DNA from: Altererythrobacter sp. C41
Lineage (GTDB): Bacteria; Pseudomonadota; Alphaproteobacteria; Sphingomonadales; Sphingomonadaceae
Direction: 5' to 3'
Assembly: GCF_016803135.1 (NCBI RefSeq)
Contig: NZ_JAEVFE010000005.1
Span: forward strand, 1 to 64,000
DNA: 64,000 bases
Part shown: positions 17,180 through 26,668 of the stretch, piece after piece
Position numbering within the stretch: position 1 is the first letter of the stretch
How the letters are laid out: each line of letters begins with the position of its first letter
The notes under the pieces: generated by a model
What the model was told of the DNA's origin: nothing
What the model saw: only the letters and a program-made list of their open reading frames with translations
The model's database searches: none
Translations under genes and position numbers: made by a program

Positions 17180-18511
17180 CTAGGAGGCCGCACGAGCGTC
17201 ACCGTCCGTCGGTTCGCGAAAAAGAGGCCTGGAGGCATCGAGCCACAGGAAGATGATCGCCGCGATCAGGCACAGTATCGACAGCACGTAGAACGCGGGC
17301 TCCCATCCTGCACTTGCGACGATATAGCCTGTAAGGACGCCGGCCAATGCCGCCCCGATGTTGCCGAAAGTATTCATCAGCGCCGAGACCGAACCTGCGT
17401 ACTGGCCGCCCACATCGAGCGAGACCGCCCACGATACGCCCACCGTCAGCTCGAGTCCGAACACCGCAACACAGAAGCAAATGATGCTCACAGCCGTGTC
17501 ATCCGCGGTGACGGCAACCGGAATGAGCACTGCGGCCATTCCGAAGCCGACGACCGCTACCAGCCGCCGCGCCAGCTTGAGCCCCCATTCGCGCTTGACG
17601 AGATGATCGGAGACGTATCCCCCAGCAAGGTCGCCAAGCACACCGGCGACCAGAGGAGCGCTGGCAAACAGGCCCATGGCTGCCAGTTCGAAGCCGCGCG
17701 CATCATTCAGGTAGTTGGGGAACCACGTGAGGAATATGTTGATGCAATACGCGTAGCAGAAATACATCGATGCGAGCAGCCACATCTGAGGATTGAGCAG
17801 GATCTGCTTCCAGGGCACGGAGCCGCTGCGCTTCGCCGAGTGATCGCCGAGCGCTTCCACGATCATCTCGCGCTCCGCGTCGTTTACGCCGGAGTGTTCG
17901 CTCGGATTGTCGCGATAATACCAGAACCAGATCGCGGCCCATATGACGCCGATCAATGCGAACAGGAAGAACGGCATCCTCCAGTCGTAAAGCCCAATCA
18001 GGGCAACGACGAGGACCGGGGTCAGGGCCCCACCGAGCCGGGAACCGGCGTGCGTCAGGCCTTGGGCCCAGCCCCGTTCCGAAGGCAACATCCAACGTGA
18101 GAGGGAGCGTGTCGCGATGGGAAACGCTCCCGCTTCGCCCATTCCGAACAGGAAGCGGCAAACGATCATGGACGCCGCCGACCACGTGAGCGCTGTGGCG
18201 GCGGTGAAGAACGACCACCAGGTAACAACCCAGGTAAGGGCCCGTCTCGGGCCGAAGCGGTCCCCAAGCCATCCGCCTGGAACCTGGAACAGCGCGTACG
18301 AGATCTGGAAGGCGAAGAATATCCAGCCCATCGTGACGACGGAAAAGCCGAACTCTTCCTGGATGGACGGCGCTGCAACCCCGATCACAACACGGTCCAT
18401 GTAGGTGACCATGTAGGCGGCGACTGTGAGCCACAACACCGTGTGCCGGGTGCGCGTAGGACGTGCACTACGCGCCAGCGGCGCCGAAGTCGTTTCTTCC
18501 ATGCTCGTCAT
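17180..18511 (-). CDS. MFS transporter, ACS (anion:cation symporter) family
   Basis: 443 residues with 12 predicted membrane helices. The N-terminal signature YMDRVVIGVAAPSIQEEFGFSVVTMGWIFFAFQISYALFQVPGGWLGDRFGPRRAL is typical of the hexuronate/galactonate/phthalate branch. It likely imports an organic anion by proton symport. Its start overlaps the stop of the upstream amidohydrolase gene by 4 nt (ATGA), so the two are coupled. Confidence 0.9.
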   Translation of the reverse strand: MTSMEETTSAPLARSARPTRTRHTVLWLTVAAYMVTYMDRVVIGVAAPSIQEEFGFSVVTMGWIFFAFQISYALFQVPGGWLGDRFGPRRALTWVVTWWSFFTAATALTWSAASMIVCRFLFGMGEAGAFPIATRSLSRWMLPSERGWAQGLTHAGSRLGGALTPVLVVALIGLYDWRMPFFLFALIGVIWAAIWFWYYRDNPSEHSGVNDAEREMIVEALGDHSAKRSGSVPWKQILLNPQMWLLASMYFCYAYCINIFLTWFPNYLNDARGFELAAMGLFASAPLVAGVLGDLAGGYVSDHLVKREWGLKLARRLVAVVGFGMAAVLIPVAVTADDTAVSIICFCVAVFGLELTVGVSWAVSLDVGGQYAGSVSALMNTFGNIGAALAGVLTGYIVASAGWEPAFYVLSILCLIAAIIFLWLDASRPLFREPTDGDARAAS

Positions 18512-19848
18512 TGCTGTACCTTCCGTCCGGCGATGTAGACCGCGTTGATCGTCCGGCTGTTGAGGATGTCAGCAAGCGGATCTGCATCGAGGACCACGAA
18601 GTCGGCCCAATGCGAGGTCTCGAGTGTTCCCAGGTCTTCGGCCTGAAGGAACTCCGCGGCCCGCCCCGTGGCGGCATGCAGCGCTTCGGCGGGGGTAAAG
18701 CCGGCGTCCACCATCAACTTCAGCTCCCAATGAGCGAAATAGCCGGGGAAACGTCCGGGAGGGCCGCTGTCGGTACCGAAAGCGAAGCTCACGCCGCCAT
18801 CGGCGAGGCGCTTGTAATTGGCCTGGGCCGTTTCCAGGAACTGCGGATAGTCATGGAAATGCGCGCCCCCGGAGACGCTCTTCTGACGTTCGGGGCTGGC
18901 AAGCTGGGCGAGCGCCGTCTCGGAAACGGAGCGGCGAAAGAACGGATCATCGAGGAACGGTGCGGGCTCGCCATAGGCGAACATCGAGGCCTCGCGCGAA
19001 AGCGTCTCGGCAACCTGCCAGACGTCGTTCTCCTTCATGGCGCCGACGAGTTCCTGGTCCACCGGGCGGTCACGAACTGCGTGAGCGAGCGCGTCGACGC
19101 CTTGTTCGACCAGTTCCTTGGCGTCGGCGAGGTAGAAAATGTGGGCCGCCACCCGCAGGTCCCGTTCGTGGGCGGTGTCGATGATGGCCTGACTCATTTC
19201 GTAGGGCATCTTGGGCATTGTGCCCAATTCATCGTCCATCCAGAACTTGACGATGTCGACGCCCTTGTCGGCCTGGGCGTTCACTTCCGCGATGGCTTCT
19301 TCGACGGTGGCAACCTGGTTGTTGACGCCGGCAAGGCCGCCGTACCCGCCTTTGAAGACGAGGCCCTGTCCTGCTGTGTAGACCCGGGTCGTTTCCGGCC
19401 GGCCTTCGCGCTGCGCATTGCGGATGTCGAAGATGAGATCCTGGTCGGTGCCCATGCTGAGAACGGTGGTCACCCCGTAGGACGCATAAGTGCGAAGGTC
19501 CTTCTCGACGCTCTCTCGCGTGTAATTTGCCTTATCCTGGTTGAGATCGACGACATTCCCGAGATGGACGTGGAGGTCCATCAAACCGGGGATCACGTAC
19601 TTCCCTGCAAGGTCCGTCGGCTCGACATCGTCGGGTATTCCCAGCTCTCCGACCGGGCCAATCCGGACAATGCGCCCGTCTTCGACCAGCATGCCGGCGT
19701 TCTCGACGGCTGGCGCACCGGTTCCATCGATGAGCGTGAAATTCGTATAGGCTTGGACGTCCTGGCCCGCCGAGCCGGAGCTTGCAGCATCGCAGCCTCC
19801 AACCGTAAGCGCCGCAACTACACCCAACCACCAGCGATTTCGCATCAT
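18508..19848 (-). CDS. Exported metal-dependent amidohydrolase (lipoprotein)
   Basis: 446 residues. The N-terminus MMRNRWWLGVVAALTVGGCDAASSG has a lipobox Cys, suggesting a membrane-anchored periplasmic enzyme. The amidohydrolase fold shows HVH (PGLMDLHVHLGN), a candidate carbamylated Lys (GVDIVKFWMDDE), metal His in RVAAHIFY and DALAHAV, and the catalytic Asp in FGTDSG. It hydrolyses an amide, lactam or cyclic ester of unknown identity. SD GGGAGGGCGA precedes the start. Export is unusual for this family. Confidence 0.86.
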   Translation of the reverse strand: MMRNRWWLGVVAALTVGGCDAASSGSAGQDVQAYTNFTLIDGTGAPAVENAGMLVEDGRIVRIGPVGELGIPDDVEPTDLAGKYVIPGLMDLHVHLGNVVDLNQDKANYTRESVEKDLRTYASYGVTTVLSMGTDQDLIFDIRNAQREGRPETTRVYTAGQGLVFKGGYGGLAGVNNQVATVEEAIAEVNAQADKGVDIVKFWMDDELGTMPKMPYEMSQAIIDTAHERDLRVAAHIFYLADAKELVEQGVDALAHAVRDRPVDQELVGAMKENDVWQVAETLSREASMFAYGEPAPFLDDPFFRRSVSETALAQLASPERQKSVSGGAHFHDYPQFLETAQANYKRLADGGVSFAFGTDSGPPGRFPGYFAHWELKLMVDAGFTPAEALHAATGRAAEFLQAEDLGTLETSHWADFVVLDADPLADILNSRTINAVYIAGRKVQQ

Positions 19849-20697
19849 TCGCCCTCCCTTTGGCTTGTTCGCCCTTTCACTTCGTCACGCCGAGCGCCTG
19901 CATTCGTGAGGCCGGGCGCGCCTTGCAAAAGGTCAGATCATTTTCGTCTCAGATTGGCAGCTCCACGAAGTTCGACGATCCGATGGCGTTCGTCCGCGCA
20001 CGGCCTATGGGCGGGACAAGCCGCCAAAACCCGGAGATCTCATTCGGAAGCAGCCGCTGCCAGGCGGCAGAAAATGTGCAGGCGGACGGGCGCTCATCGA
20101 CGGAGGAGCGGCACGCGGAATTCGGAGCGGCAATGATCCCCGCTGCGCCTAAGCTGCGCTGCATCTTCCTCTCCTCTCCGGCGGATGAACTCCGCGCTTA
20201 TGAGCGGCAGGCAGCCTTTGGCCTGCAAAGGTGCTGGTTACCGCCGCCTCGCTACGGCTATGACCGTTTGGCGTCCATAGCTCCGCTGCGAATCATATCA
20301 TATCTTATCTGGCAGCATAACGCCTTGATCCCGAGGCGCCATCCCTTTTTGCATGAAAGTCCATCTTCGGCCCCGGCTGGAGACCAGCTCCGGCAAGAGC
20401 ACCGGCAGAACGGCGCGCTGCTTGCCGCGGACGGTGCGAGCACCGTCAGCCACCTAAATCGCTCGCCCTGCAACCACCTCTGCCACCCGCGCTAAGGCCG
20501 GTCGGCCTCGGTCGCGTCTCATTGCGAAACAGCAACGGCACGGTGGTAGAACTATCCCGGCTCCCGCACATAGAGAGAGAATGTATGCGTGCCACAAGCC
20601 GCTGCATGAGTGGAGACAATAGGTTGCTGAAATGATATCAGATGTGAAATGGGCCCTCTGATTTCAGGCGCCTCCCACACCTTTTTGAGACAGCAAG
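19849..20697. other. 849-bp gap with one operator-like site
   Basis: No coding sequence on either strand shows family-like composition. The stretch lies between the divergently transcribed amidohydrolase unit and the GntR gene. It contains the operator-like word AATCATATCATATCTTATC (20291-20309) and a TGATATCA palindrome (20633-20640) close to the GntR start. A decayed gene cannot be excluded. Confidence 0.6.
20291..20309 (-). promoter_or_regulatory. Candidate (weaker) copy of the cluster operator
   Basis: On the minus strand this reads GATAAGATATGATATGATTC, sharing the ATATGATTC half and the overall spacing of the site at 40181-40200. It lies 440 nt upstream of the amidohydrolase start and 390 nt upstream of the GntR start. 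Distance and looser match make it less certain than the other four. Confidence 0.4.
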
Positions 20698-21447
20698 ATG
20701 CCAAAAACGAAGACCAGCAAAAATTCTGACGCCGCCTCGGCGCTCGAGGACGGCTTTGCTCCGCGCGCGCGCGCGGCACGACCATCGGCGAGCCCGACCA
20801 TGGTCAAGCAGGCTTACGACCACCTGTTGACGGCGCTCATGACCCTGCAGATCGCACCGGGCGACCGCATTGCGATTGATCAGGTGGCGCGAAGGCTGGA
20901 CATTTCGCAAACGCCCGTCCGGGAAGCGCTTAGCCAGCTCGAGGCCAAGAAGCTGGTCGTCAAGACGCCCAATGTGGGATACCGGGCCAGCCCTCAGATG
21001 ACGCGCGAAGAAGTGCGCGATCTATATGCGCTGCGCCAATTGATCGAGCCATATACCGCGGCTCGCGCTGCCGCCGCGATGTCGCCTCGCTCGATAGCAA
21101 CGCTCAAGTCGATCGATCGGGCGATGTCCAGTATCGTGGACGGCGACCCCGACGCGTTCTCCAACTTCGCCGCGGCGGACGACCAGCTTCACCAACTGAT
21201 TGCGGCCCTGAGCGGCAACCGTCTCGTGGCTGATATGCTGGAAGGGCTGCACGCCCACATGCATATCTTCCGCGCGCTCTACAGAACCAATGCGCCGAGC
21301 GAAGCGGCGGCCGAGCACAGAGTGGTCATCGATGCTCTGGTGGCCGGCGATCCAGACGGTGCGGAGAATGCCATGCGGATCCACCTGGAGCGCTCTCTTC
21401 AAAGAATGGATGAGGCGCTCGCAGGCGAGGAAGCCCCAACCACATAG
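20698..21447 (+). CDS. GntR family regulator, FCD (FadR) type
   Basis: 249 residues. Winged helix-turn-helix at about 35-100 (GDRIAIDQVARRLDISQTPVREALSQLEAKKLV), then an all-helical FCD ligand domain (about 105-235) with the metal/ligand residues D161, H165, H207 and H229 in family spacing. Such regulators are usually repressors released by an organic acid. Central position in the cluster and the repeated operator make it the likely master regulator. A Ser/Ala-rich 30-residue N-terminal extension precedes the wHTH. Confidence 0.92.
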   Translation: MPKTKTSKNSDAASALEDGFAPRARAARPSASPTMVKQAYDHLLTALMTLQIAPGDRIAIDQVARRLDISQTPVREALSQLEAKKLVVKTPNVGYRASPQMTREEVRDLYALRQLIEPYTAARAAAAMSPRSIATLKSIDRAMSSIVDGDPDAFSNFAAADDQLHQLIAALSGNRLVADMLEGLHAHMHIFRALYRTNAPSEAAAEHRVVIDALVAGDPDGAENAMRIHLERSLQRMDEALAGEEAPTT

Positions 21448-21465
21448 AATTCCACAAAGAGTCCC

Positions 21466-21508
21466 TTGACAGCCGCACGGCCCGCTCCTAGCCAAATCAT
21501 ATAGGATA
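21466..21508 (+). promoter_or_regulatory. Promoter and operator of the Fe-ADH operon
   Basis: TTGACA (21466-21471) and TAGCCA (21489-21494) are spaced by 17 nt and form a plausible sigma-70 promoter. AATCATATAGGATA follows at once (21495-21508), about where transcription would begin, which suits repression. The same word occurs at 34254 and, inverted, at 40186; its palindromic form is at 29210. Confidence 0.65.
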
Positions 21509-21799
21509 GGAAACAGGGGCCATGGATGAGCCTGGTGCGGTTGCATTTTGCGGCCTGGATTCATGCGGGCACCGAAAGGTGCACCCTCCAGGTGTTTGCG
21601 GCCCGCGTCTCCGGGCGGTCCGTGGCGACAGGCATTTCACTTGCGCCTTCTACCGGCCCTCCGCGCATGCGTCCTGACGACAGCGTGCCGGAGGGCTGGC
21701 TCCCATTCCGACGTCTCAAAGGGCGGCGAAGCGAACGCATCGCCGGTGTCAAACGTCGACCGAGCGCTTTCGATCGGTCGGGCAGAAAGCGAGCAATAC

Positions 21800-23035
21800 G
21801 TGGAAGATACTAGCGCACTTTTCGGCGCCGCAAGGTTGCCCCGCGGGGTGTTGTTTGGACGTGAGCAGCGTAAGGCCATCGGGGCAGTCAGTGCTCGCCT
21901 GGGCACGCGCACCCTGCTGGTCACGGATCCCAGGCAGGCGGCGCAACCGGAGTTCGCGGCCATACAGGACGATCTTGCTGCCTGCGCTGTCGAGACGCAG
22001 GTGTTCGACGGCGTGGTACCGGATCTGCCAATTTCTGCGATTGAGGACTGTGTCGAACTCGCCCGGGTCTTCCAGCCCGAAGTGCTCATCGCAGTTGGTG
22101 GCGGCAGCTCGATGGACTTGGCCAAGGTGACCGCTGTCCTGTTGGCGCACGGCGGTCATGTTAGCGACTACTACGGCGAATTCGCGGTTCCCGGCCCGGT
22201 ATTGCCGCTGATTGCGGTGCCGACCACCGCAGGAACGGGCTCCGAAGTGACGCCGGTAGCGGTCGTTTCCGATGAAGCGCGGGGCGCCAAGATCGGCATC
22301 GCCAGCCCGTACCTGATTCCCCAGGTCGCAATCTGCGATCCGGAACTGACGGTAAGTTGCCCGCCGGAATTGACTGCCGTGTCCGGTGCCGATGCACTTA
22401 CCCACGCGATCGAATCGTTCACCGTAGCGAAGCGGCACTATGATCCGTTGCTGACGGAAGAGCATGTCTTCGTGGGAAAGAACGTGCTTTCCGATCACTT
22501 CGCGCGCCTCGCGGTCGTGAATCTGTTCCGTTACCTAGAGCGCGCGTTCAAGGATGGCAGTGACCTCGAGGCACGCGAAGGCGTGATGCTTGCGGCGCTC
22601 GCTGCGGGCTGCGCGTTCGGCACCGCCGGAACGGCGGCTGCCCATGCGCTGCAGTACCCTCTGGGCAATCTCACGCACACTGCGCACGGCGCAGGCGTTG
22701 CGGCGTTGTTGCCCTTTGTGATGCAGTTCAATCGGCCTGCTTGCGAGGAATCCTTTGCGGAATTGGCCGACCTGATCGGCCTGCCCGGCGGGAGCACGGA
22801 GGAGCGCTCACAAGCCTTCGTCGAGGCGGTCGCGGACTTGCTGGCCGTTATCGGCATTCCTCGCTCCCTCGCCGAACTGGGGCTGGCCGAAGATGAGCAG
22901 GAATACGTGGCCGCACACTCGCTGGATGCCGCGCGCCTCATCAAGAACAATCCGCGTCCGCTCGATCTCGCGGCAATGCGGGCGATAACGCAGGCGGCCT
23001 TCAGCGGAGACAGGCAGCGTCTGATCAAGATCTAA
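21800..23035 (+). CDS. Iron-containing alcohol dehydrogenase
   Basis: 411 residues from a GTG start. Group III ADH fold: N-terminal Rossmann-like domain with GGGSSMDLAKV (NAD(P) binding) and a helical metal domain with Asp/His ligands in SGADALTHAIESF and HTAHGAGVA. It oxidises an alcohol or reduces an aldehyde or keto group in the cytosol. The start is uncertain: GTG 21800 gives the usual short N-terminus (FGAARLPRGVLFG), while an upstream TTG at 21548 would add 84 unconserved residues. First gene of the operon ADH-ALDH-PQQ dehydrogenase-cytochrome c. Confidence 0.85.
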   Translation: MEDTSALFGAARLPRGVLFGREQRKAIGAVSARLGTRTLLVTDPRQAAQPEFAAIQDDLAACAVETQVFDGVVPDLPISAIEDCVELARVFQPEVLIAVGGGSSMDLAKVTAVLLAHGGHVSDYYGEFAVPGPVLPLIAVPTTAGTGSEVTPVAVVSDEARGAKIGIASPYLIPQVAICDPELTVSCPPELTAVSGADALTHAIESFTVAKRHYDPLLTEEHVFVGKNVLSDHFARLAVVNLFRYLERAFKDGSDLEAREGVMLAALAAGCAFGTAGTAAAHALQYPLGNLTHTAHGAGVAALLPFVMQFNRPACEESFAELADLIGLPGGSTEERSQAFVEAVADLLAVIGIPRSLAELGLAEDEQEYVAAHSLDAARLIKNNPRPLDLAAMRAITQAAFSGDRQRLIKI

Positions 23036-23046
23036 TTCGAGGAACA

Positions 23047-24522
23047 ATGATGACCGTCCACAGCTTCACGCTGCCCGATCGCCCCGGGCCGTTCGCCATC
23101 CCGACCGACAATCTGATCGGCGACGCCTGGCAGTCCAATGGCATGGGACGCATCGACGTCATCGATCCTTCCAGCGGGAGCGTGCTCACTTCCGTCGCCG
23201 ACGCAGGTGTCGAAGAAGCTCTTGCTGCGGTTGACGCCGCCGAGGCGGCCGCGAAATCCTGGGCGGCCACCGCACCGCGAAAGCGCGCCGAGATTCTCGT
23301 CGCTTGTTTTCACGCGATTATGGCCGAACAGGAATGGCTGGCGCACCTGATCTCGCGCGAGAGCGGCAAGGCGCTATCCGATGCGCGCGGGGAAGTCGCT
23401 TATGCCGCTGAGTTCTTCCGCTGGTACGCGGAAGAGGCCGTCCGCATCAACGGCGAACTGAACATGTCGCCCAGCGGCGCCAACCGCATCATGGTGCAAT
23501 ATCAGCCGATCGGCATCGCGCTTTTGATAACGCCCTGGAATTTCCCGGCTGCCATGGCGACTCGCAAGATCGCGCCGGCGCTCGCCGCGGGATGCACCTG
23601 CATTCTGAAACCCGCCGAGGAAACTCCGCTTACCGCCCAAGCGGTATTGGAGATCATCCGCCAGGCCGGGGTGCCGGCAGGCGTGGTCAACCTCATCAAT
23701 ACCAGCGATCCAGGGCCGGTATGCCGCGCAATTTTGCACGATCCGCGCGTACGAAAACTATCGTTCACTGGATCTACCGAGGTCGGCAGAATACTGCTGC
23801 GGGAAGCAGCGGATCAGGTCATCAAAACCTCAATGGAACTGGGGGGCAACGCGCCCTTCCTGGTCTTCGATGATGCGGATCTCGATGAGGCCATAGAAGG
23901 CGCCTTGCTCGCCAAGATGCGTAACGGGGGCGAAGCATGCACCGCGGCAAATCGCTTCTACGTCCACCGCCGGCTCCACAATGCCTTCGTCGCCAAGCTA
24001 TGCGAGCGAATGGGTGCCATTGCGGTGGGCCCGGGCGCGGACCCGGCAACCCAATGCGGCGCCATGATAAATCAGGCCTCGATCGACAAGATCGAGCGGC
24101 TGGTAGCCGACGCGGTGAAGCGGGGGGCCGAGGTGAAGCTGGGCGGCAAGACGCTGGCCCAGCCGGGCTATTTCTATCCTCCGTCGGTCATCGCGAACGT
24201 CCAGCCAGGTTCGGAAATCCTTTCGACCGAGGTCTTCGGCCCGGTTGCGGCGGTGATCCCCTTCGAGGATGAGGATCAGGCAATCGAACTTGCCAACGCC
24301 ACCGAGCATGGCCTCGCCGCTTACGTCTATTCGCGGAGCCTGGAGCGAGCGCTGCCGATCGCGGAACGCATCGATTGCGGCATGGTCGCGATCAACCGCG
24401 GGCTGGTTTCGGATGCCGCAGCGCCCTTCGGTGGCGTCAAGCAGAGTGGGCTCGGCCGCGAAGGATCACACCACGGCCTGCTCGAATATTGCGAGGCGAA
24501 GTACATCGCCGTGAGCTGGTGA
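23047..24522 (+). CDS. NAD(P)-dependent aldehyde dehydrogenase (SSADH-like)
   Basis: 491 residues. Succinate-semialdehyde-dehydrogenase-type ALDH: ITPWNFPAAMATRKIAPALAAGCTCILKPAEETP, the nucleotide loop SFTGSTEVG, catalytic Glu in MELGGNAPFLVFDDADLD, and catalytic Cys in GGEACTAANRFYVH. Oxidises an aldehyde to an acid in the cytosol. It begins 12 nt after the ADH gene with GAGGAACA upstream; ATG 23050 is an equally possible start. With the ADH it can convert an alcohol to a carboxylate. Confidence 0.94.
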   Translation: MMTVHSFTLPDRPGPFAIPTDNLIGDAWQSNGMGRIDVIDPSSGSVLTSVADAGVEEALAAVDAAEAAAKSWAATAPRKRAEILVACFHAIMAEQEWLAHLISRESGKALSDARGEVAYAAEFFRWYAEEAVRINGELNMSPSGANRIMVQYQPIGIALLITPWNFPAAMATRKIAPALAAGCTCILKPAEETPLTAQAVLEIIRQAGVPAGVVNLINTSDPGPVCRAILHDPRVRKLSFTGSTEVGRILLREAADQVIKTSMELGGNAPFLVFDDADLDEAIEGALLAKMRNGGEACTAANRFYVHRRLHNAFVAKLCERMGAIAVGPGADPATQCGAMINQASIDKIERLVADAVKRGAEVKLGGKTLAQPGYFYPPSVIANVQPGSEILSTEVFGPVAAVIPFEDEDQAIELANATEHGLAAYVYSRSLERALPIAERIDCGMVAINRGLVSDAAAPFGGVKQSGLGREGSHHGLLEYCEAKYIAVSW

Positions 24523-24583
24523 TGCATATGCGAGGGGTACGGATCGTCAATGATCCGGCCCGGCGGAGAGAGGATGAACACCT

Positions 24584-26668
24584 ATGGCAGAACTGACCAG
24601 GCGCAGACTTCTTGAAGGTTCGGCGCTCGCTGTCGCGACAGTGGGGCTAGGAGGATTCCGGCGAGCGCTGGCCCAGCCTATGCAGTCCGGAGACGGGGAT
24701 ACCGAATGGCACCACTATGCAGGTGACCAGGCGAACACCCGTTATGCCCCGCTTGATCAGATCAACGGGGAGAATTTCGGTGATCTCGAGTTGGCGTGGT
24801 CTTTCAAGACCGACGTGCTGGGCGCGCGCAAGGAATACCAGTTCGAAGCTACGCCGCTGCTGATCAAGGGACGCCTGTTCCTCACCGCGGGCTCACGCCG
24901 CGACTGCATATCGGTCGATGCGGCAACGGGCGAGTTGCTATGGATGTACCGCCTGGACGAAGGTGCGCGCGCGAGCAACTCGCCTCGTCAGCTGTCCGGG
25001 CACGGATGTTCCTACTGGACCGACGGCACCGAAGAACGCATCCTCTTCGTCACGATCGGTTATCAGCTCGTATCTCTCGATGCCAAAACAGGCCGGCCGG
25101 ACCCCGCCTTCGGTGACGGTGGGATCGTGGATCTCAAGCGCAACTTCGATCAGGATATCGATCCCGAAACCGCGGATGTCGGCCTCCACTCCACGCCGCT
25201 GGTGGCGCGCGACACTGTCGTCGTGGGTGCGGCGCACACGGCCGGCGATGCCCCCCCGATCAAAGACAATGTGAAGGGCTATATTCGCGGATTCGACGTC
25301 CGGACCGGCAAACGCAAATGGATTTTCCACACGATCCCGAGAAAGGGTGAATTCGGTTACGATACCTGGCTCGAGGACGATGCAGAGAACGCCGGCAATG
25401 CAGGTGCCTGGGCGCAGATGTCGGCCGACGAAGAGCTAGGCCTCGTGTACGTCCCCGTCGAGCTGGCAACCGGCGACGAAGTGGGAATATTCCGCCGAGG
25501 CAATGCGCTGTTCGGCGAATCCCTCGTCGCGCTCGATATCGAGACGGGTGAACGCCGGTGGCACTACCAGTTCATCCATCACGGTCTGTGGGACCACGAC
25601 ATCCCGTGCGCACCGATCCTTTGCGACATCCCGGTAGAGGGACGTATCGTGAAGGCCCTGGCACAGCCGTCCAAACAGTCGTTCCTCTATGTGCTCGATC
25701 GCACGAACGGTGAGCCTGTCTGGCCGATCGAGGAGCGTGAGGTAGAGGCGGGCGACGTGCCGGGCGAGTGGTATTCGCCAACGCAGCCCTTCCCCACCAA
25801 GCCGCCGGCCTACGATATACAGGGCGTAACCGAGGACGACCTGATCGATTTCACCCCCGAGTTGCGGGCGGAAGCGCTCGAGCTCGTCGAGCAATACAAG
25901 ATCGGTCCCCTGTTCACGCCCCCCGTTCTGAGCAAACCCGGACGGTGGGGCACGATCATGTCTCCCGGCATTCAGGGCGGGACCAACTGGCCCGGCGGAT
26001 GCTACGACCCTGAAACCCACACCGTGTTCGTCTATTCCAAGAACCAGCCTGGGGTGGTGGGCATTATTCCCAACACGGATGAGAGCGTTTCGGAGTTTCC
26101 CTACATCCGCGGCATTCACGGTAACGAGCCGCGCGCTATGTCGCCCATGGGTGCCGCGCCTTCTAACCCGTTGCCACCTCGTCGCCCCCCTTCGAACCAG
26201 CAGGAAGGAGATGGCCCCCCGCCCGGCATCTTGTCGGTTCAGGGTCTGCCGCTGCTAAAGCCGCCTTACGGCCGCATCACCGCAATCGATCTGACACGGG
26301 GCGAACATCGCTGGCAGATCGCCCATGGCGAGACGCCCGACAACATTCGCAATCATCCCGCTCTGAAGGGCATCGATATCCCGCGAACCGGCCGCGCCGG
26401 CAATCTCGGCCCTCTCGTCACGAAGACGCTGGTGATCTGCGGCGAAGCGGGATTCTACACCAACGAGTACGGCATTCGCGGGGCCATGCTCCGGGCCTAC
26501 GACAAGGCGACGGGCGACGAGAAGGGGGCCGTCTACATGCCCGCGCCACAGAGCGGCTCGCCGATGACCTACATGCTCGGCGGACGCCAGTATATCGTCG
26601 TCGCAATCGGAGGCGGCAATTACAGCGCGGAGCTGCTCGCTTTCCGCCTACCACCAGGAGTAGTATGA
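24584..26668 (+). CDS. PQQ-dependent dehydrogenase, glucose dehydrogenase-like
   Basis: 694 residues. A twin-arginine signal (TRRRLLEGSALAVATVGLGGFRRALAQ) exports it to the periplasm. The quinoprotein beta-propeller starts WHHYAGDQANTRYAPLDQIN and carries repeated W-motifs (GELLWMYRLD, GKRKWIFHTI, GERRWHYQFIHHGLWDHDIP). It lacks the membrane helices of Gcd and has no heme motif, so electrons probably go to the cytochrome c gene that overlaps its end. Substrate unknown; alcohols or sugars are typical. No pqq biosynthesis genes are in the window. Confidence 0.88.
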   Translation: MAELTRRRLLEGSALAVATVGLGGFRRALAQPMQSGDGDTEWHHYAGDQANTRYAPLDQINGENFGDLELAWSFKTDVLGARKEYQFEATPLLIKGRLFLTAGSRRDCISVDAATGELLWMYRLDEGARASNSPRQLSGHGCSYWTDGTEERILFVTIGYQLVSLDAKTGRPDPAFGDGGIVDLKRNFDQDIDPETADVGLHSTPLVARDTVVVGAAHTAGDAPPIKDNVKGYIRGFDVRTGKRKWIFHTIPRKGEFGYDTWLEDDAENAGNAGAWAQMSADEELGLVYVPVELATGDEVGIFRRGNALFGESLVALDIETGERRWHYQFIHHGLWDHDIPCAPILCDIPVEGRIVKALAQPSKQSFLYVLDRTNGEPVWPIEEREVEAGDVPGEWYSPTQPFPTKPPAYDIQGVTEDDLIDFTPELRAEALELVEQYKIGPLFTPPVLSKPGRWGTIMSPGIQGGTNWPGGCYDPETHTVFVYSKNQPGVVGIIPNTDESVSEFPYIRGIHGNEPRAMSPMGAAPSNPLPPRRPPSNQQEGDGPPPGILSVQGLPLLKPPYGRITAIDLTRGEHRWQIAHGETPDNIRNHPALKGIDIPRTGRAGNLGPLVTKTLVICGEAGFYTNEYGIRGAMLRAYDKATGDEKGAVYMPAPQSGSPMTYMLGGRQYIVVAIGGGNYSAELLAFRLPPGVV

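Noticed and set aside
19860-20495. A 211-codon frame in the gap between amidohydrolase and GntR genes
   Set aside because: No recognisable domain, irregular composition, no ribosome binding site; it crosses the operator-like site at 20291.
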